Positions 10,101 to 14,918 of a DNA stretch of 14,918 nt are shown one piece after another. Position 1 is the first letter of the stretch; each line of letters opens with the position of its first letter. Source of the DNA: DATKGP01 sp035510775. Lineage in GTDB: Bacteria; Patescibacteriota; UBA1384; 2-12-FULL-50-11. The position numbers and the translations under genes were made by a program. Where the stretch lies: NCBI GenBank assembly GCA_035510775.1, contig DATKGP010000050.1, positions 1 through 14,918 of the forward strand, given 5' to 3'. A model generated the notes under the pieces. It did not search any database. It saw nothing but the letters and a program-made list of their open reading frames with translations, and was not told where the DNA came from.

Positions 10101-11364
10101 TGAGACCAATAATGCCGGCGGAACGTCGACGGTTGTTAGTAATACGCCTCTTGGTAAGTACCTATCGCCACCAAAAGTTACCGCCGGTCCGAGCGTCAGC
10201 ACCGGCTCTAACCAAGCGACCGTCACTTGGTCGACCGAACGACCAGCCATCGGCTACGTCGTCTACGGCTCTGTCCACGACAACCTAAACTTTAGTAGCG
10301 GCTCACAAAGCGAAGTTGCCGATCACACCGTCGCCCTAACTGGACTGTCGCCAAACACCGTCTACTACTACGAGCTCCAGAACTTTGATACCAACAAAGA
10401 TTACAGTGTTGGCCAGACCTTCTCGACCTTGCAGGCCTTCAGGACTTTGGAGGCTCCAACAATTCAAGGCGTTCAAATCAGCGACATAACTCTAACCTCG
10501 GCCAAGATAACCTTCAATTCAATTGGGGTAACGAGAATCAATGTTCTATATGGTAAGACCAGCACTTACGGCTTAAGCAAGGAAAACGATACTCCAAGTA
10601 CTGGGACACAGACGGTTGTTCTAACCGACCTAGACAACTCATCAACCTATCACTTTAAGATTGACTGCAAGACAGTCAACGGTGACGATATTTTTTCCGA
10701 CGATTATTTCTTTGCCACTGTCCCCTACCCGGTGATTGCTAACGTTCGTTTCCAGCCAATAAACAATAATAACGTCGGAGTTATTGTTACCTGGACGACT
10801 AACGTCGAAACAACCACGGGGATTTCTTATCAGTATGGCGGGCAGATTAGGAATTCCTCTAACGGTGACATGGTTACAAACCACAAGATTGAGATCGATA
10901 ACCTGGTCGATAACCAGGACTATACAGTTATTGCCTCGGGGACGGATATTTATGGCAACACTACCAATAGCCAGCCACAGATTTGGCGAAGTGGCCTAGA
11001 CACCCAAGCTCCCAACATTACCAGCATCCAGACTGAATCGTCTGTTGGCTCTGACACGAATTTAGCGCAAATTGTCGTGACTTGGGAAACCGATGAGCCC
11101 GCCACCTCGCAGGTTGAGTACGACACGACCGCCGGTAAGTACAATAACAAAACCACCGCCGATGCCAGTCTAGAGAAAAAACACGTGGTGGTTCTGACCA
11201 ACCTAGATCCGACAAAAATCTACCACGTCAGACCGGCTTCGGTTGATCGAGCCGGCAATGCCGCCTACGGCGAAGATACGATCGTTACCATTAACCAACC
11301 AAGCCGATCGGTCGTCCAGGTCATTCTCAATGTCTTCAAAAAAGTTTTTGGCTGGATTAAGTGA
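4165..11364 (+). CDS. Giant membrane-anchored kelch-like propeller / FN3 surface protein
   Basis: This protein has 2399 residues from the ATG at 4165, 1 nt after the previous stop. An in-frame TTG at 4135 would overlap the subunit c-like helix and is less likely. Residues 1-39 are basic and presumably cytoplasmic. Residues about 40-57 are a hydrophobic anchor or uncleaved signal, with no lipobox. About 24 kelch-like motifs ('FYRYxxxxNxW' then 'LxxxP') follow in two blocks of about 12. Each block is followed by a beta-sandwich with an Asp-box-like 'TxDxGxxW' and an Ig-like domain with 'GYYVYxGxD'. The C-terminal third has an FN3 domain at about 9858-10155 and four FN3-like domains at about 10171-11304, then an amphipathic tail 'SVVQVILNVFKKVFGWIK'. 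There is no LPXTG sorting signal. Propellers and FN3 domains suggest extracellular protein or glycan binding. The context suggests it works with the c-fused rod. No enzyme active site was recognised. Confidence 0.85.
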   Translation: MDNYSTSLKKILHRDYFAKSPNLFWRTFFQKRKLNKLAKFFSYLLFVLVIASLVCDFGRSRASSLVLGVDDITGGYSEFNKIDNISGTSLALQKGNLGSWTNGDTSVLNAPDTAYLPEMQYGPNNTLYLLPGSGAGTFKRYWIEEHRWEDLAPLPFSNFRKLSFDGSQYFYTIASTGHNFYRFDCFNNVWQKLPDTPDELGNGANVEFVNKNGGEVFAFRGGSSGYFWLYNAVSNSWTVLPGGGVPLINTGSGMIWDRGDYLYVIRGNNAYHLYRYQISTGSWVDRGYFSPSIVDGAGSKMIFLDTNDFLVMTAGGRLSKYSALSNTFSNISYPTGLSPSQYLMAGAYDGSSKFYAYVGGYLYSEAGMRIYDFSNGKWDNGQMTVQNPYSTDTAWAFDGTNSLYEINNDSAYQLNVATGVGAGISPPIVALATYPTAVYSGGKVYVTRGSGYNDFYSYTAGSGTWNPELSLIPATVATGSSLVDGGDGYLYLTQGGSTAFYRYQISSNIWSTVASVPFMVSGSGGIVKVGSTIYAISGSSNSGRIAIFNLGAQTWAEDLAAVGPDGWPSGARLASDGTSTVYFVPGQNATLTDYQRRFYSYNVVSKAWTRLVDVPDYARGQSIPYLFYRQGSLFLNVGYADNRIYRWDPTTAVYQTDGTWFSKHYDLTQVSAFSQFTYSSGGTGTATVSTRTSDNGAAWDAWTPISGNVVMSTPRRYFQFKVRLQGDGTATPTAANFSLTYSQETTPPSLPSEFHAYDQSGGQELVSGATYTYHHPYFTWNGASDGIGGSGVAGYYVYFGTDSNADPAVSGNYQTATNYTADTPMTAGDIDYLKIKVKDKLGNISSSGAPFFSYRYWFVSPPTSISVSSNADFNQGTGQAIDMTNGSGGATLITQPTGSWANGDLAKLPAVFKGGAAAYANGSIYVLMGNGTSLFYRYDLDANQWASLLGAPTASSGSTSGSLLSYDGSDTIYYITGSGSTAFAKYSISRNTWTSLGMLPTPANQEVSMTRITGGQFLVTLAYSTINYIYDPQTDSFTENVPCPGNFAGASSLYYDGSDTVYTVTESNWLRKFVISENRWYTLMQAPFDINDSQNISFDGIGSNLYFFYGRNSQGYTALKYSIADNRFYPLTPPSLETTSGDYVVSDQNRYIYIFHNSIDSARQDNFFVKYDTETGRYTPDLYNPQKGYFFDGGSGYYTTPPAFATEDSWEFTSSDWSSGTFDGNDSIYYKSYNYLIQYSVSQQKMIREGRLSVPDYGSIVYANGYIYYARSSTTKGFYRMNVNTWEWQELTQAPGNIYALTSNNMVADGQGRIYVAAGNNSKSVYRYTPGTSTWDTLTAAPVAINSGLSMTYDGDNGNIYFTFSSSSSAFYAYSTTGNTWSAILANIPDDQPNAGATGTYHAGKIYLLKGGNLKVLAIYDIVGNSWSYGPDAPTEVNRGAILLAPNSTFALLSPGGNKAAVWRYNFAGSGVDSNAYGVYTSKNFLIPGIFDYVNITATVNQPAGTSIEFQTRTTDDGQTWTNWQDTTQVKTIGNQIVSQINSPVKKNIQVKAILQSFDSYAIPTLQNFTINVYADTSPPNNPTTVKFYTDGSKNSELTNNTWYNDVTPFIDWPDPGQSGGATDGNIGSNIKGYYVYLGSDNTAVPQTAGVLVTDSQYQPTLTTPGLYYLRMQAVDGSNNVATDVYGGFLYKFDNQTPDSPSVISVDPSGYTLNNNFSFSWPQVTSQYSGIKEYCYKTAGDSGPYATEQCQPGISIANIPAAYQNGANKIIARSHSFAGNYSVPSEATFYWEDTSVTQSTEVTNLHATAQGASLFTFAWDLPLVYVGNADKMSYYYSINSVPNATNTTRVEGRSVGPFRAATQPGTNVFYVVARDEATDFAHINWSKLASVSFFSSTVAPGIPLNLAVDDISAQAYNRWGLALTWSSPNDVGSGIDHYVVERSTDNYHFDLMSSPTSPSYIDNNVSQGQLYYYRVKAADETNNAGGTSTVVSNTPLGKYLSPPKVTAGPSVSTGSNQATVTWSTERPAIGYVVYGSVHDNLNFSSGSQSEVADHTVALTGLSPNTVYYYELQNFDTNKDYSVGQTFSTLQAFRTLEAPTIQGVQISDITLTSAKITFNSIGVTRINVLYGKTSTYGLSKENDTPSTGTQTVVLTDLDNSSTYHFKIDCKTVNGDDIFSDDYFFATVPYPVIANVRFQPINNNNVGVIVTWTTNVETTTGISYQYGGQIRNSSNGDMVTNHKIEIDNLVDNQDYTVIASGTDIYGNTTNSQPQIWRSGLDTQAPNITSIQTESSVGSDTNLAQIVVTWETDEPATSQVEYDTTAGKYNNKTTADASLEKKHVVVLTNLDPTKIYHVRPASVDRAGNAAYGEDTIVTINQPSRSVVQVILNVFKKVFGWIK
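4396..9270 (+). repeat. Tandem duplication of a propeller + sandwich + Ig module (about 800 residues each)
   Basis: Two diverged copies lie head to tail inside the second gene. Copy 1 starts at 'SEFNKIDN' (about 4396) and copy 2 at 'ADFNQGTG' (about 6778), an offset of about 2.38 kb. Shared landmarks, in order, are 'GSWTNGD' versus 'GSWANGD'; about 12 kelch-like motifs in each copy; an Asp-box-like motif at 6238-6261 ('TSDNGAAW') versus 8704-8727 ('TTDDGQTW', reading from the Thr codon at 8704); the Pro-Pro junction near 6403 versus 8899; and 'GYYVYFGTD' versus 'GYYVYLGSD'. The offset grows to about 2.5 kb by the end, so indels have accumulated. The duplication is visible in protein, not as long DNA identity. 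Confidence 0.75.
10171..11304 (+). other. Four C-terminal FN3-like domains in a row
   Basis: Four domains of about 90-100 residues start near 10171, 10450, 10732 and 11002. Each has an early Trp or equivalent strand such as 'ATVTWSTERPAIGYVVYG' or 'IVVTWETDEPATSQVEYD', and a late 'LxxLxPxTxYYY' or 'LTNLDPTKIYHV' strand, the fibronectin type III pattern. This is close to the FN3 variety found in purple acid phosphatase-like and CPR surface proteins. They probably form a stalk or binding arm next to the C-terminal amphipathic helix. Confidence 0.7.
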
Positions 11365-12170
11365 TGGAACACGATATTCAACACAATCGACAGGGACCAC
11401 TAATTGAGACACTCGGTGTCACCAAGGTTTTTAATAGCGGCAAGCAAATTATTACCGCCATCAGCGATATTTCCATAAAAATATTCGCCGGAGATTTTCT
11501 GATTATTTTTGGCTCGTCAACCTCTGGCAAGACGACCTTGCTTTCGGTTCTCTCTGGTATGGAAAAGCCCGATTTAGGCGAGGTCTTAATTAAGAACGAG
11601 CCATTTTATGAGCTTAGCGAGGACGAGCGAAGCTTCATCCGCAACAAGAAATTTGGCTTCATTCCTCAATCAAAACGGTGGGTCAGCCATTTGAATTTAC
11701 TGGAAAATGTCGCCCTGCCTCTAATTATTAGCGGTGAAAAAGCAGCGGTGGCCAAAAAAGCGGCCTTAGAAATTTTAGGCCAGTATGGTCTGCAAGACCT
11801 AAGCCAACATAACCCGACGACCTTATCTAACGTCGAACAGCAGATCGCCTCAATTGCCAGAGCCGTGATAAATCAGCCGTGGCTAATTTTGGTCGATGAG
11901 CCCTACGTCTCGCTAACCGCCGAAGCCGTCGACAAAATTCTCGGTCTTCTAAAAAAGATTAACGAGGAAACCGGCTGCACAATATTAATGAGTACCAATA
12001 ACGCCAGCCTCTTAAAACACTCGAACAAATGGCTGTTTATGGACGAAGGTAAGCTCGAGGACATTAGTTCGGAGAAGAATTCCATAAAGCGCCTTAAGGA
12101 GGTCATTGAGATTGTCGAGAAACAAGAGCAAGAACTAAAAAACAAAAATGTCTTTGACCTATCTTTTTAA
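11364..12170 (+). CDS. ABC transporter ATPase, MacB/LolD type, with degenerate signature and H-loop
   Basis: The protein has 268 residues from the ATG at 11364, which overlaps the preceding TGA by 1 nt; a GTG at 11361 is an alternative. Walker A is present at residues 50-57 ('GSSTSGKT'), the Q-loop Gln at about 102, and Walker B at about 174-179 ('LILVDEP', Asp178/Glu179). The fold and length match the ATPases that pair with MacB/FtsX permeases. Two catalytic elements are abnormal. The 'LSGGQ' signature is 'LSNVE' (154-158), and the switch His after Walker B is Asn (Asn212 in 'STNNAS'). The D-loop reads 'SLT' instead of 'NLD'. Binding of ATP is plausible, but normal cooperative hydrolysis is doubtful. 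It is followed by a 23-nt overlap with its cognate permease. A charged C-terminal helix of about 40 residues ('EVIEIVEKQEQELKNKN') extends beyond the core. The family call is firm; the altered activity is inferred. Confidence 0.9.
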   Translation: MEHDIQHNRQGPLIETLGVTKVFNSGKQIITAISDISIKIFAGDFLIIFGSSTSGKTTLLSVLSGMEKPDLGEVLIKNEPFYELSEDERSFIRNKKFGFIPQSKRWVSHLNLLENVALPLIISGEKAAVAKKAALEILGQYGLQDLSQHNPTTLSNVEQQIASIARAVINQPWLILVDEPYVSLTAEAVDKILGLLKKINEETGCTILMSTNNASLLKHSNKWLFMDEGKLEDISSEKNSIKRLKEVIEIVEKQEQELKNKNVFDLSF

Positions 12171-13368
12171 ATTTACTCTCATCAACATTTACCAGACCAA
12201 GTGGAGAAATCTGCTGGGGGTAAGCGGGCTAGCGGTGAGCGTTATTCTGCTGGTGTATCTAATTTCAATCGGCAACGGTTTTAATAACCTCATTGTTTCC
12301 CAGCTTAATAATCCTACCGCTCAAAAAACCATCACCGTCACGCCGGGAAATACCGGCATGCTAAAAATCACCCAGGATCAAATTAGTAGCTTTAAAGACT
12401 ATAGCGGAGTCGAAAAAATCGACGAAGAAATTGACTTTGGTGGCAAGTTGTCGTTTAACGGCTCGACGTCTGACGCCATGGCTCTAGCGGTTGAACCAGA
12501 CTATTTCGATCAAAACAGCATTTCTTTGCCAAAGGATGTTACCCTGCAAGCTACCACCGCCGCTGAACCACAACCGATTGTTGTCAGCAATTCCCTAGCC
12601 AAACTCTTCGGCTTCAATAAACCCAGTAATTTCGTCGGCCAGGCGGTACTGCTCGACTACACCCAAACGAAAGCCACTTCTAAGGATTTGTTCGAAAATG
12701 ATGTCGACAGTAAAGTCATTCAGGCCAAGCAGTTTCGGGTCGTGGCTGCCATTCCCGGCACAAATCAACCGACCGTCTACTTCCCCTATTCAATTGCCGT
12801 TGCTGATGGCGCTACCTTTGATTCCCAAATTACCGTCAGTGCCGCCAACACCGATGTTGTCCCGGGCATTCGAGCCAAAATAGAAAGCGAGGGTTACACG
12901 ACCTCGAATGTCAACGACTCGATTAATAACGTCAACAGCTTCTTTAGCTTTCTGAACTTCCTGCTGTTTGTAATTGGGCTAATCGGCATCGTCGCTACCA
13001 CTTTGGGCTTGCTGAACCTGGGCGCTGCCTCGTTCAATTCAAGAATCAAGGAGTTTGCATGGCTCAAAGTTCTCGGCATGAAGAATTTCCAAATTCGCCT
13101 AACCTTGGTTTTTGAACAAGCTATTCTATCCTTTGCCGCTACAATCGGCGGAATACTTATTAGTATCGCTTTCGGCCTAATCACCAATATAATAGTTAAG
13201 ATGATGGCTCAAAAAAATGGTTACACGTACGCGGCGGTTTATCAAACACCGATTGGCGCTACCGTTGCCCTACTACTGGCCTCGCTGTTATTCGGCGTAA
13301 TTGTTGGCCTAATATCGTCGAGAAACATTTACGCGACTAATCCAAAGTTAGGATTAAAACATGACTAG
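12148..13368 (+). CDS. MacB/FtsX-family ABC permease with large extracytoplasmic domain
   Basis: The protein has 406 residues, from the ATG at 12148 inside the end of the ATPase gene to the TAG at 13366-13368. The topology is that of MacB/FtsX proteins: TM1 at about 22-42, an external domain of about 215 residues with MacB_PCD-like strands, then TM2 (about 266-289), TM3 (about 325-347) and TM4 (about 368-390). The cytoplasmic segment after TM2 ('SFNSRIKEFAWLKVLGMK') is the FtsX coupling motif that contacts the ATPase. In this family ATP use by the partner drives mechanical movement of the extracytoplasmic domain rather than solute import. Placement between the surface proteins and the F1/F0-like genes suggests either surface assembly of the giant proteins or a structural role in the membrane part of the machine. 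The 3' end overlaps the b-like gene by 8 nt. The family call is firm; the role is unknown. Confidence 0.9.
   Translation: MSLTYLFKFTLINIYQTKWRNLLGVSGLAVSVILLVYLISIGNGFNNLIVSQLNNPTAQKTITVTPGNTGMLKITQDQISSFKDYSGVEKIDEEIDFGGKLSFNGSTSDAMALAVEPDYFDQNSISLPKDVTLQATTAAEPQPIVVSNSLAKLFGFNKPSNFVGQAVLLDYTQTKATSKDLFENDVDSKVIQAKQFRVVAAIPGTNQPTVYFPYSIAVADGATFDSQITVSAANTDVVPGIRAKIESEGYTTSNVNDSINNVNSFFSFLNFLLFVIGLIGIVATTLGLLNLGAASFNSRIKEFAWLKVLGMKNFQIRLTLVFEQAILSFAATIGGILISIAFGLITNIIVKMMAQKNGYTYAAVYQTPIGATVALLLASLLFGVIVGLISSRNIYATNPKLGLKHD
13350..13353 (+). promoter_or_regulatory. Weak Shine-Dalgarno AGGA before the b-like gene
   Basis: AGGA ends 7 nt before the ATG at 13361, within the end of the permease gene. 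It fixes the start of the b-like protein so that its membrane helix begins near residue 6, the usual subunit b layout. Confidence 0.4.
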
Positions 13369-13870
13369 CCAAAACGTTATCGCCATCTTTGGTCTGATAC
13401 TAGCAGTAGCAGTTATTATTTTGATTTTGCGTCTGATTCTACTCTATAAGAGATTGGATAATTCTTTCTCTAAAATCGGTTATGTTATCCGCGAAGATGC
13501 CAAAAAATTCTTTACCGACGCTGAAGAAAAGCACCTAGAGCTGCAGAAAAATTATCTGTCTTCAAATAAAGAAACCGTCAAGGCGGCCGTTGAAGAGATC
13601 CTTGAAGAGCAAAAGAAGCAAACCAGCCAGGCTTATTTGGAAGCGCAAAAGCTAACCGAGAAGATGCTGGGTGAGGCTCGCGAGAAGGCCGATCGAATTG
13701 TTTCGCTGGCCGAGACCGAAAGCCAAAATATTTCCCAGCGGACCATGGAAAAAAGCGCCTACGTCATCGAAAGCGTTCTAGCCGAATTTGTTAAAGAGAG
13801 TTTCACCGCCAAAGACCACGATAAAGTTATCAAGCGAATCCTGGCCGATATCACCAAAGATGAACGATAA
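13361..13870 (+). CDS. atpF: F0 subunit b-like stator protein
   Basis: The protein has 169 residues and begins at the ATG at 13361, which overlaps the permease stop. An AGGA at 13350-13353 sits 7 nt upstream and supports this start. An N-terminal membrane helix (about residues 6-29, 'VIAIFGLILAVAVIILILRL') is followed by a long charged helix of Ala, Glu, Lys and Gln ('EILEEQKKQTSQAYLEAQK', 'KMLGEAREKADRIV'). It ends with 'AKDHDKVIKRILADI', resembling the C-terminal delta-binding end of subunit b. Canonical b is about 155-170 residues. In F-ATPases b is the peripheral stalk holding F1 to the membrane through delta. Its position directly before a delta-like gene, with an 11-nt overlap, supports the call. 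The sequence is low in specific motifs, so the assignment rests on architecture plus order. Confidence 0.8.
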   Translation: MTSQNVIAIFGLILAVAVIILILRLILLYKRLDNSFSKIGYVIREDAKKFFTDAEEKHLELQKNYLSSNKETVKAAVEEILEEQKKQTSQAYLEAQKLTEKMLGEAREKADRIVSLAETESQNISQRTMEKSAYVIESVLAEFVKESFTAKDHDKVIKRILADITKDER

Positions 13871-14378
13871 AGTGCTCGCAATCGTCTTTGATTCGTTCAA
13901 CACCAAACCCGCCAAAGAGTTTTTTTCTGATTTAGAATTCTTAAAATCTCGCCTCTCAATAGTTAGGGCCGAAGAAATATCCAAGCTAAAAGGCGAGGAG
14001 ATATGGCAGTATTTGCATGGTCTTTTGGCTGGGCAGACCGACGAATCAACAGATGGATTCTTGAAAAATCTTATCGACGCTGATTTGCTTGAGGATTTCT
14101 TAAAAAACCCGACGGCCTTTATCGACCAACTTCGTCAAGCCTTTGATGGCCGAAGTGAGATTCTGTTTTATTCCGCTATAAAGCTAGATCCGGAGTTTCA
14201 AGAGTCGATTTCTCGGTCTTTACTGACGAGACTCCCCCAGGCTTTGCGAGTAGTTTTTCTTCAAGATCCCGAACTCATCACCGGTTTTATTCTGGATTTT
14301 GAAGGGAAAACCTACGATTACTCTCTCAAATACAACGGCTCAAAACTAATCGCCCAGCAACTAGAGAGCTTGAGTTAA
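13860..14378 (+). CDS. atpH: F1 subunit delta (OSCP)-like protein
   Basis: The protein has 172 residues, the family's usual length. I chose the ATG at 13860-13862 because it overlaps the b-like gene by 11 nt; the upstream in-frame ATG at 13788 would overlap by 83 nt and adds residues unlike delta. An N-terminal helical region of about 105 residues is consistent with the OSCP six-helix bundle. The C-terminal part carries the diagnostic segment 'LQDPELITGFILDFEGKTYD' followed by 'YSLKYNGSKLIAQQLESL'. It corresponds to the family's 'DPxLIGGxxxxxGxxxxDxSxxxxLxxL' ending, with Gly-Gly here reading Thr-Gly. Delta sits on top of F1 and joins alpha to subunit b. It is immediately followed by the alpha-like gene (TAATG, 1-nt overlap), as in canonical atp operons. 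The family call is good although the sequence is diverged. Confidence 0.85.
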   Translation: MNDKVLAIVFDSFNTKPAKEFFSDLEFLKSRLSIVRAEEISKLKGEEIWQYLHGLLAGQTDESTDGFLKNLIDADLLEDFLKNPTAFIDQLRQAFDGRSEILFYSAIKLDPEFQESISRSLLTRLPQALRVVFLQDPELITGFILDFEGKTYDYSLKYNGSKLIAQQLESLS

Positions 14379-14918
14379 TGGAGGAGGCAGTGGAAAATAT
14401 CGGCAAAGTTGAGTCGATTTTCGACGGTATTTGCGTCATTTCCGGTATCACCGAGGTAGCCATCGACTCGGTAGTGGTTTTTCCGTCCGGCAGCAAAGGG
14501 TTGGTAATCGACTTCGATGACCGTTTTTGCAGCGCCATAGTTTTTGGGGACTTTACCAGCATAAAGAAGGGCGACTATGTTAAGGTCGTTGACGAGCAGC
14601 TAAAAATTCCTGCCGGCGAAGAGTTGCTCGGCCGCATTATCGACCCCCTGGCAAATCCGCTCGACGACCTCGGCGATTTCTCTAAAGCACCGTGGGTGAA
14701 TATTAAAAATCATGAAAAGACAGTTTTTGAAAGAAAGGGCATCTCTTCCCAGCTGGAAACCGGTCAGCTTATCATTGACTCCCAAATCCCTATCGGCCTA
14801 GGGCAGCGAGAGTTATTTATAGGGGAGAGAAAAATTGGCGCGGAAGATACGGCCATTAATATTCTTGTTAATCAGCAAAGGAACAACAGTAACCTAAAGG
14901 TGATTTACGTGGCCATAT
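14378..14918 (+). CDS. atpA: F1 ATPase subunit alpha-like protein with degenerate P-loop (3' partial)
   Basis: The first 180 codons are present, and the frame stays open to the window end. An N-terminal beta-barrel ('GKVESIFDGICVISG', 'VVFPSGSKGLVIDFD', 'KIPAGEELLGRIIDPLANPL') leads to the nucleotide-binding domain with 'QLETGQLIIDSQIPIGLGQR' and 'ELFIGERK'. These match F1 alpha more closely than beta. The Walker A, normally 'GDRQTGKT' in alpha, reads 'GERKIGAE' (14822-14845), so both the phosphate-binding Lys and the Mg-coordinating Thr are lost. Alpha sites are non-catalytic, so F1 could still hydrolyse ATP with an intact beta. The approximately 25-residue N-terminal helix by which alpha normally docks delta is absent. 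The ATG at 14378 overlaps the delta stop. A strong Shine-Dalgarno just after it favours GTG 14390 as an alternative start. Gamma, beta and epsilon would be expected downstream. Confidence 0.88.
   Translation, partial: MEEAVENIGKVESIFDGICVISGITEVAIDSVVVFPSGSKGLVIDFDDRFCSAIVFGDFTSIKKGDYVKVVDEQLKIPAGEELLGRIIDPLANPLDDLGDFSKAPWVNIKNHEKTVFERKGISSQLETGQLIIDSQIPIGLGQRELFIGERKIGAEDTAINILVNQQRNNSNLKVIYVAI
14380..14387 (+). promoter_or_regulatory. Shine-Dalgarno GGAGGAGG favouring a GTG start at 14390
   Basis: GGAGGAGG lies directly behind the G of the ATG at 14378 and 2 nt (to its last base) before the in-frame GTG at 14390-14392; its first GGAGG copy ends 5 nt before that GTG, a workable spacing. It is the best Shine-Dalgarno match I see in the window. 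It suggests the alpha-like protein may begin 'MENIGKVES' from GTG rather than at the ATG. Most other starts here have weak or no Shine-Dalgarno and probably rely on translational coupling. Confidence 0.5.

Noticed and set aside
10902..10918. Inverted repeat CCTGGT-CGATA-ACCAGG as a terminator or regulatory hairpin
   Set aside because: It is only 6 bp of stem, has no following T-run, and lies in the middle of an FN3-coding segment.
13788..13859. Upstream ATG at 13788 for the delta-like gene
   Set aside because: The extra 24 residues come from the b-like gene in another frame, do not resemble delta, and would give an implausible 83-nt overlap compared with 11 nt.
89..14785. Numerous open frames on the minus strand and in alternative plus-strand frames
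   Set aside because: All lie inside the large plus-strand genes, have low-complexity or implausible translations, and show no recognisable family or independent start signals.
13361..14918. Canonical housekeeping ATP synthase operon
   Set aside because: The c-like domain lacks its carboxylate and is fused to a giant rod, alpha lacks Walker A Lys/Thr and its N-terminal helix, and unrelated surface/ABC genes interrupt the order. Together these indicate a specialised paralogue.
1..14918. Recoded genetic code (TGA as Gly or Trp)
   Set aside because: TGA ends the second giant gene exactly where the ABC ATPase ATG overlaps it, and the genes here read through without in-frame TGA, fitting the standard bacterial code.

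Overview
The window holds one densely packed, single-strand (+) transcription unit of seven genes. The first and last are cut by the window edges. Gene junctions either overlap or are 1 nt apart, so there is no intergenic stretch to describe. No RNA gene, IS element, CRISPR array, promoter or terminator is visible. Intermediate G+C, head-to-tail overlaps, standard stop usage (TAA, TAG, and TGA at 11362-11364) and very large Ig/fibronectin/kelch-type surface proteins suggest an uncultured bacterium, plausibly of the Candidate Phyla Radiation (Patescibacteria). That placement is inference: no marker gene is present. TGA as a stop argues against lineages that recode it.

Layout: (1) 1-4163, the 3' part of a giant protein with at least 13 Ig-like domains, ending in a two-helix hairpin that reads as an F-type ATP synthase subunit c with the cytoplasmic Arg-Asn-Pro loop. 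(2) 4165-11364, a 2399-residue membrane-anchored protein made of two tandem copies of a kelch-like propeller + beta-sandwich module, then Ig/FN3 domains and a C-terminal amphipathic helix. (3) 11364-12170, an ABC ATPase of the MacB/LolD type with degenerate signature and H-loop. (4) 12148-13368, a MacB/FtsX-type four-TM permease. (5) 13361-13870, an F0 subunit b-like protein. (6) 13860-14378, an F1 delta/OSCP-like protein. (7) 14378-end, an F1 alpha-like subunit with a broken Walker A motif.

The order c, b, delta, alpha is the canonical bacterial atp operon order (a-c-b-delta-alpha-gamma-beta-epsilon). Here c is fused to a giant extracellular rod, and three surface/ABC genes sit between c and b. 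In subunit c both termini face outside and the polar loop faces the cytoplasmic F1 stalk, so the N-terminal Ig rod would be displayed on the cell surface. The c-like hairpin lacks the membrane carboxylate needed for H+ or Na+ transport.

My main hypothesis is a dedicated F1-type rotary or conformational machine, not an energy-conserving ATP synthase. ATP hydrolysis by F1 would turn or strain a c-like ring carrying long extracellular arms, with the second giant protein and the ABC/FtsX pair as partners at the envelope. A conceptual precedent is the F1-like motors of Mollicutes (F1-like-X0 and the gliding-associated type), but the gene content here is different. Gamma, beta, epsilon and any subunit a would lie outside the window.
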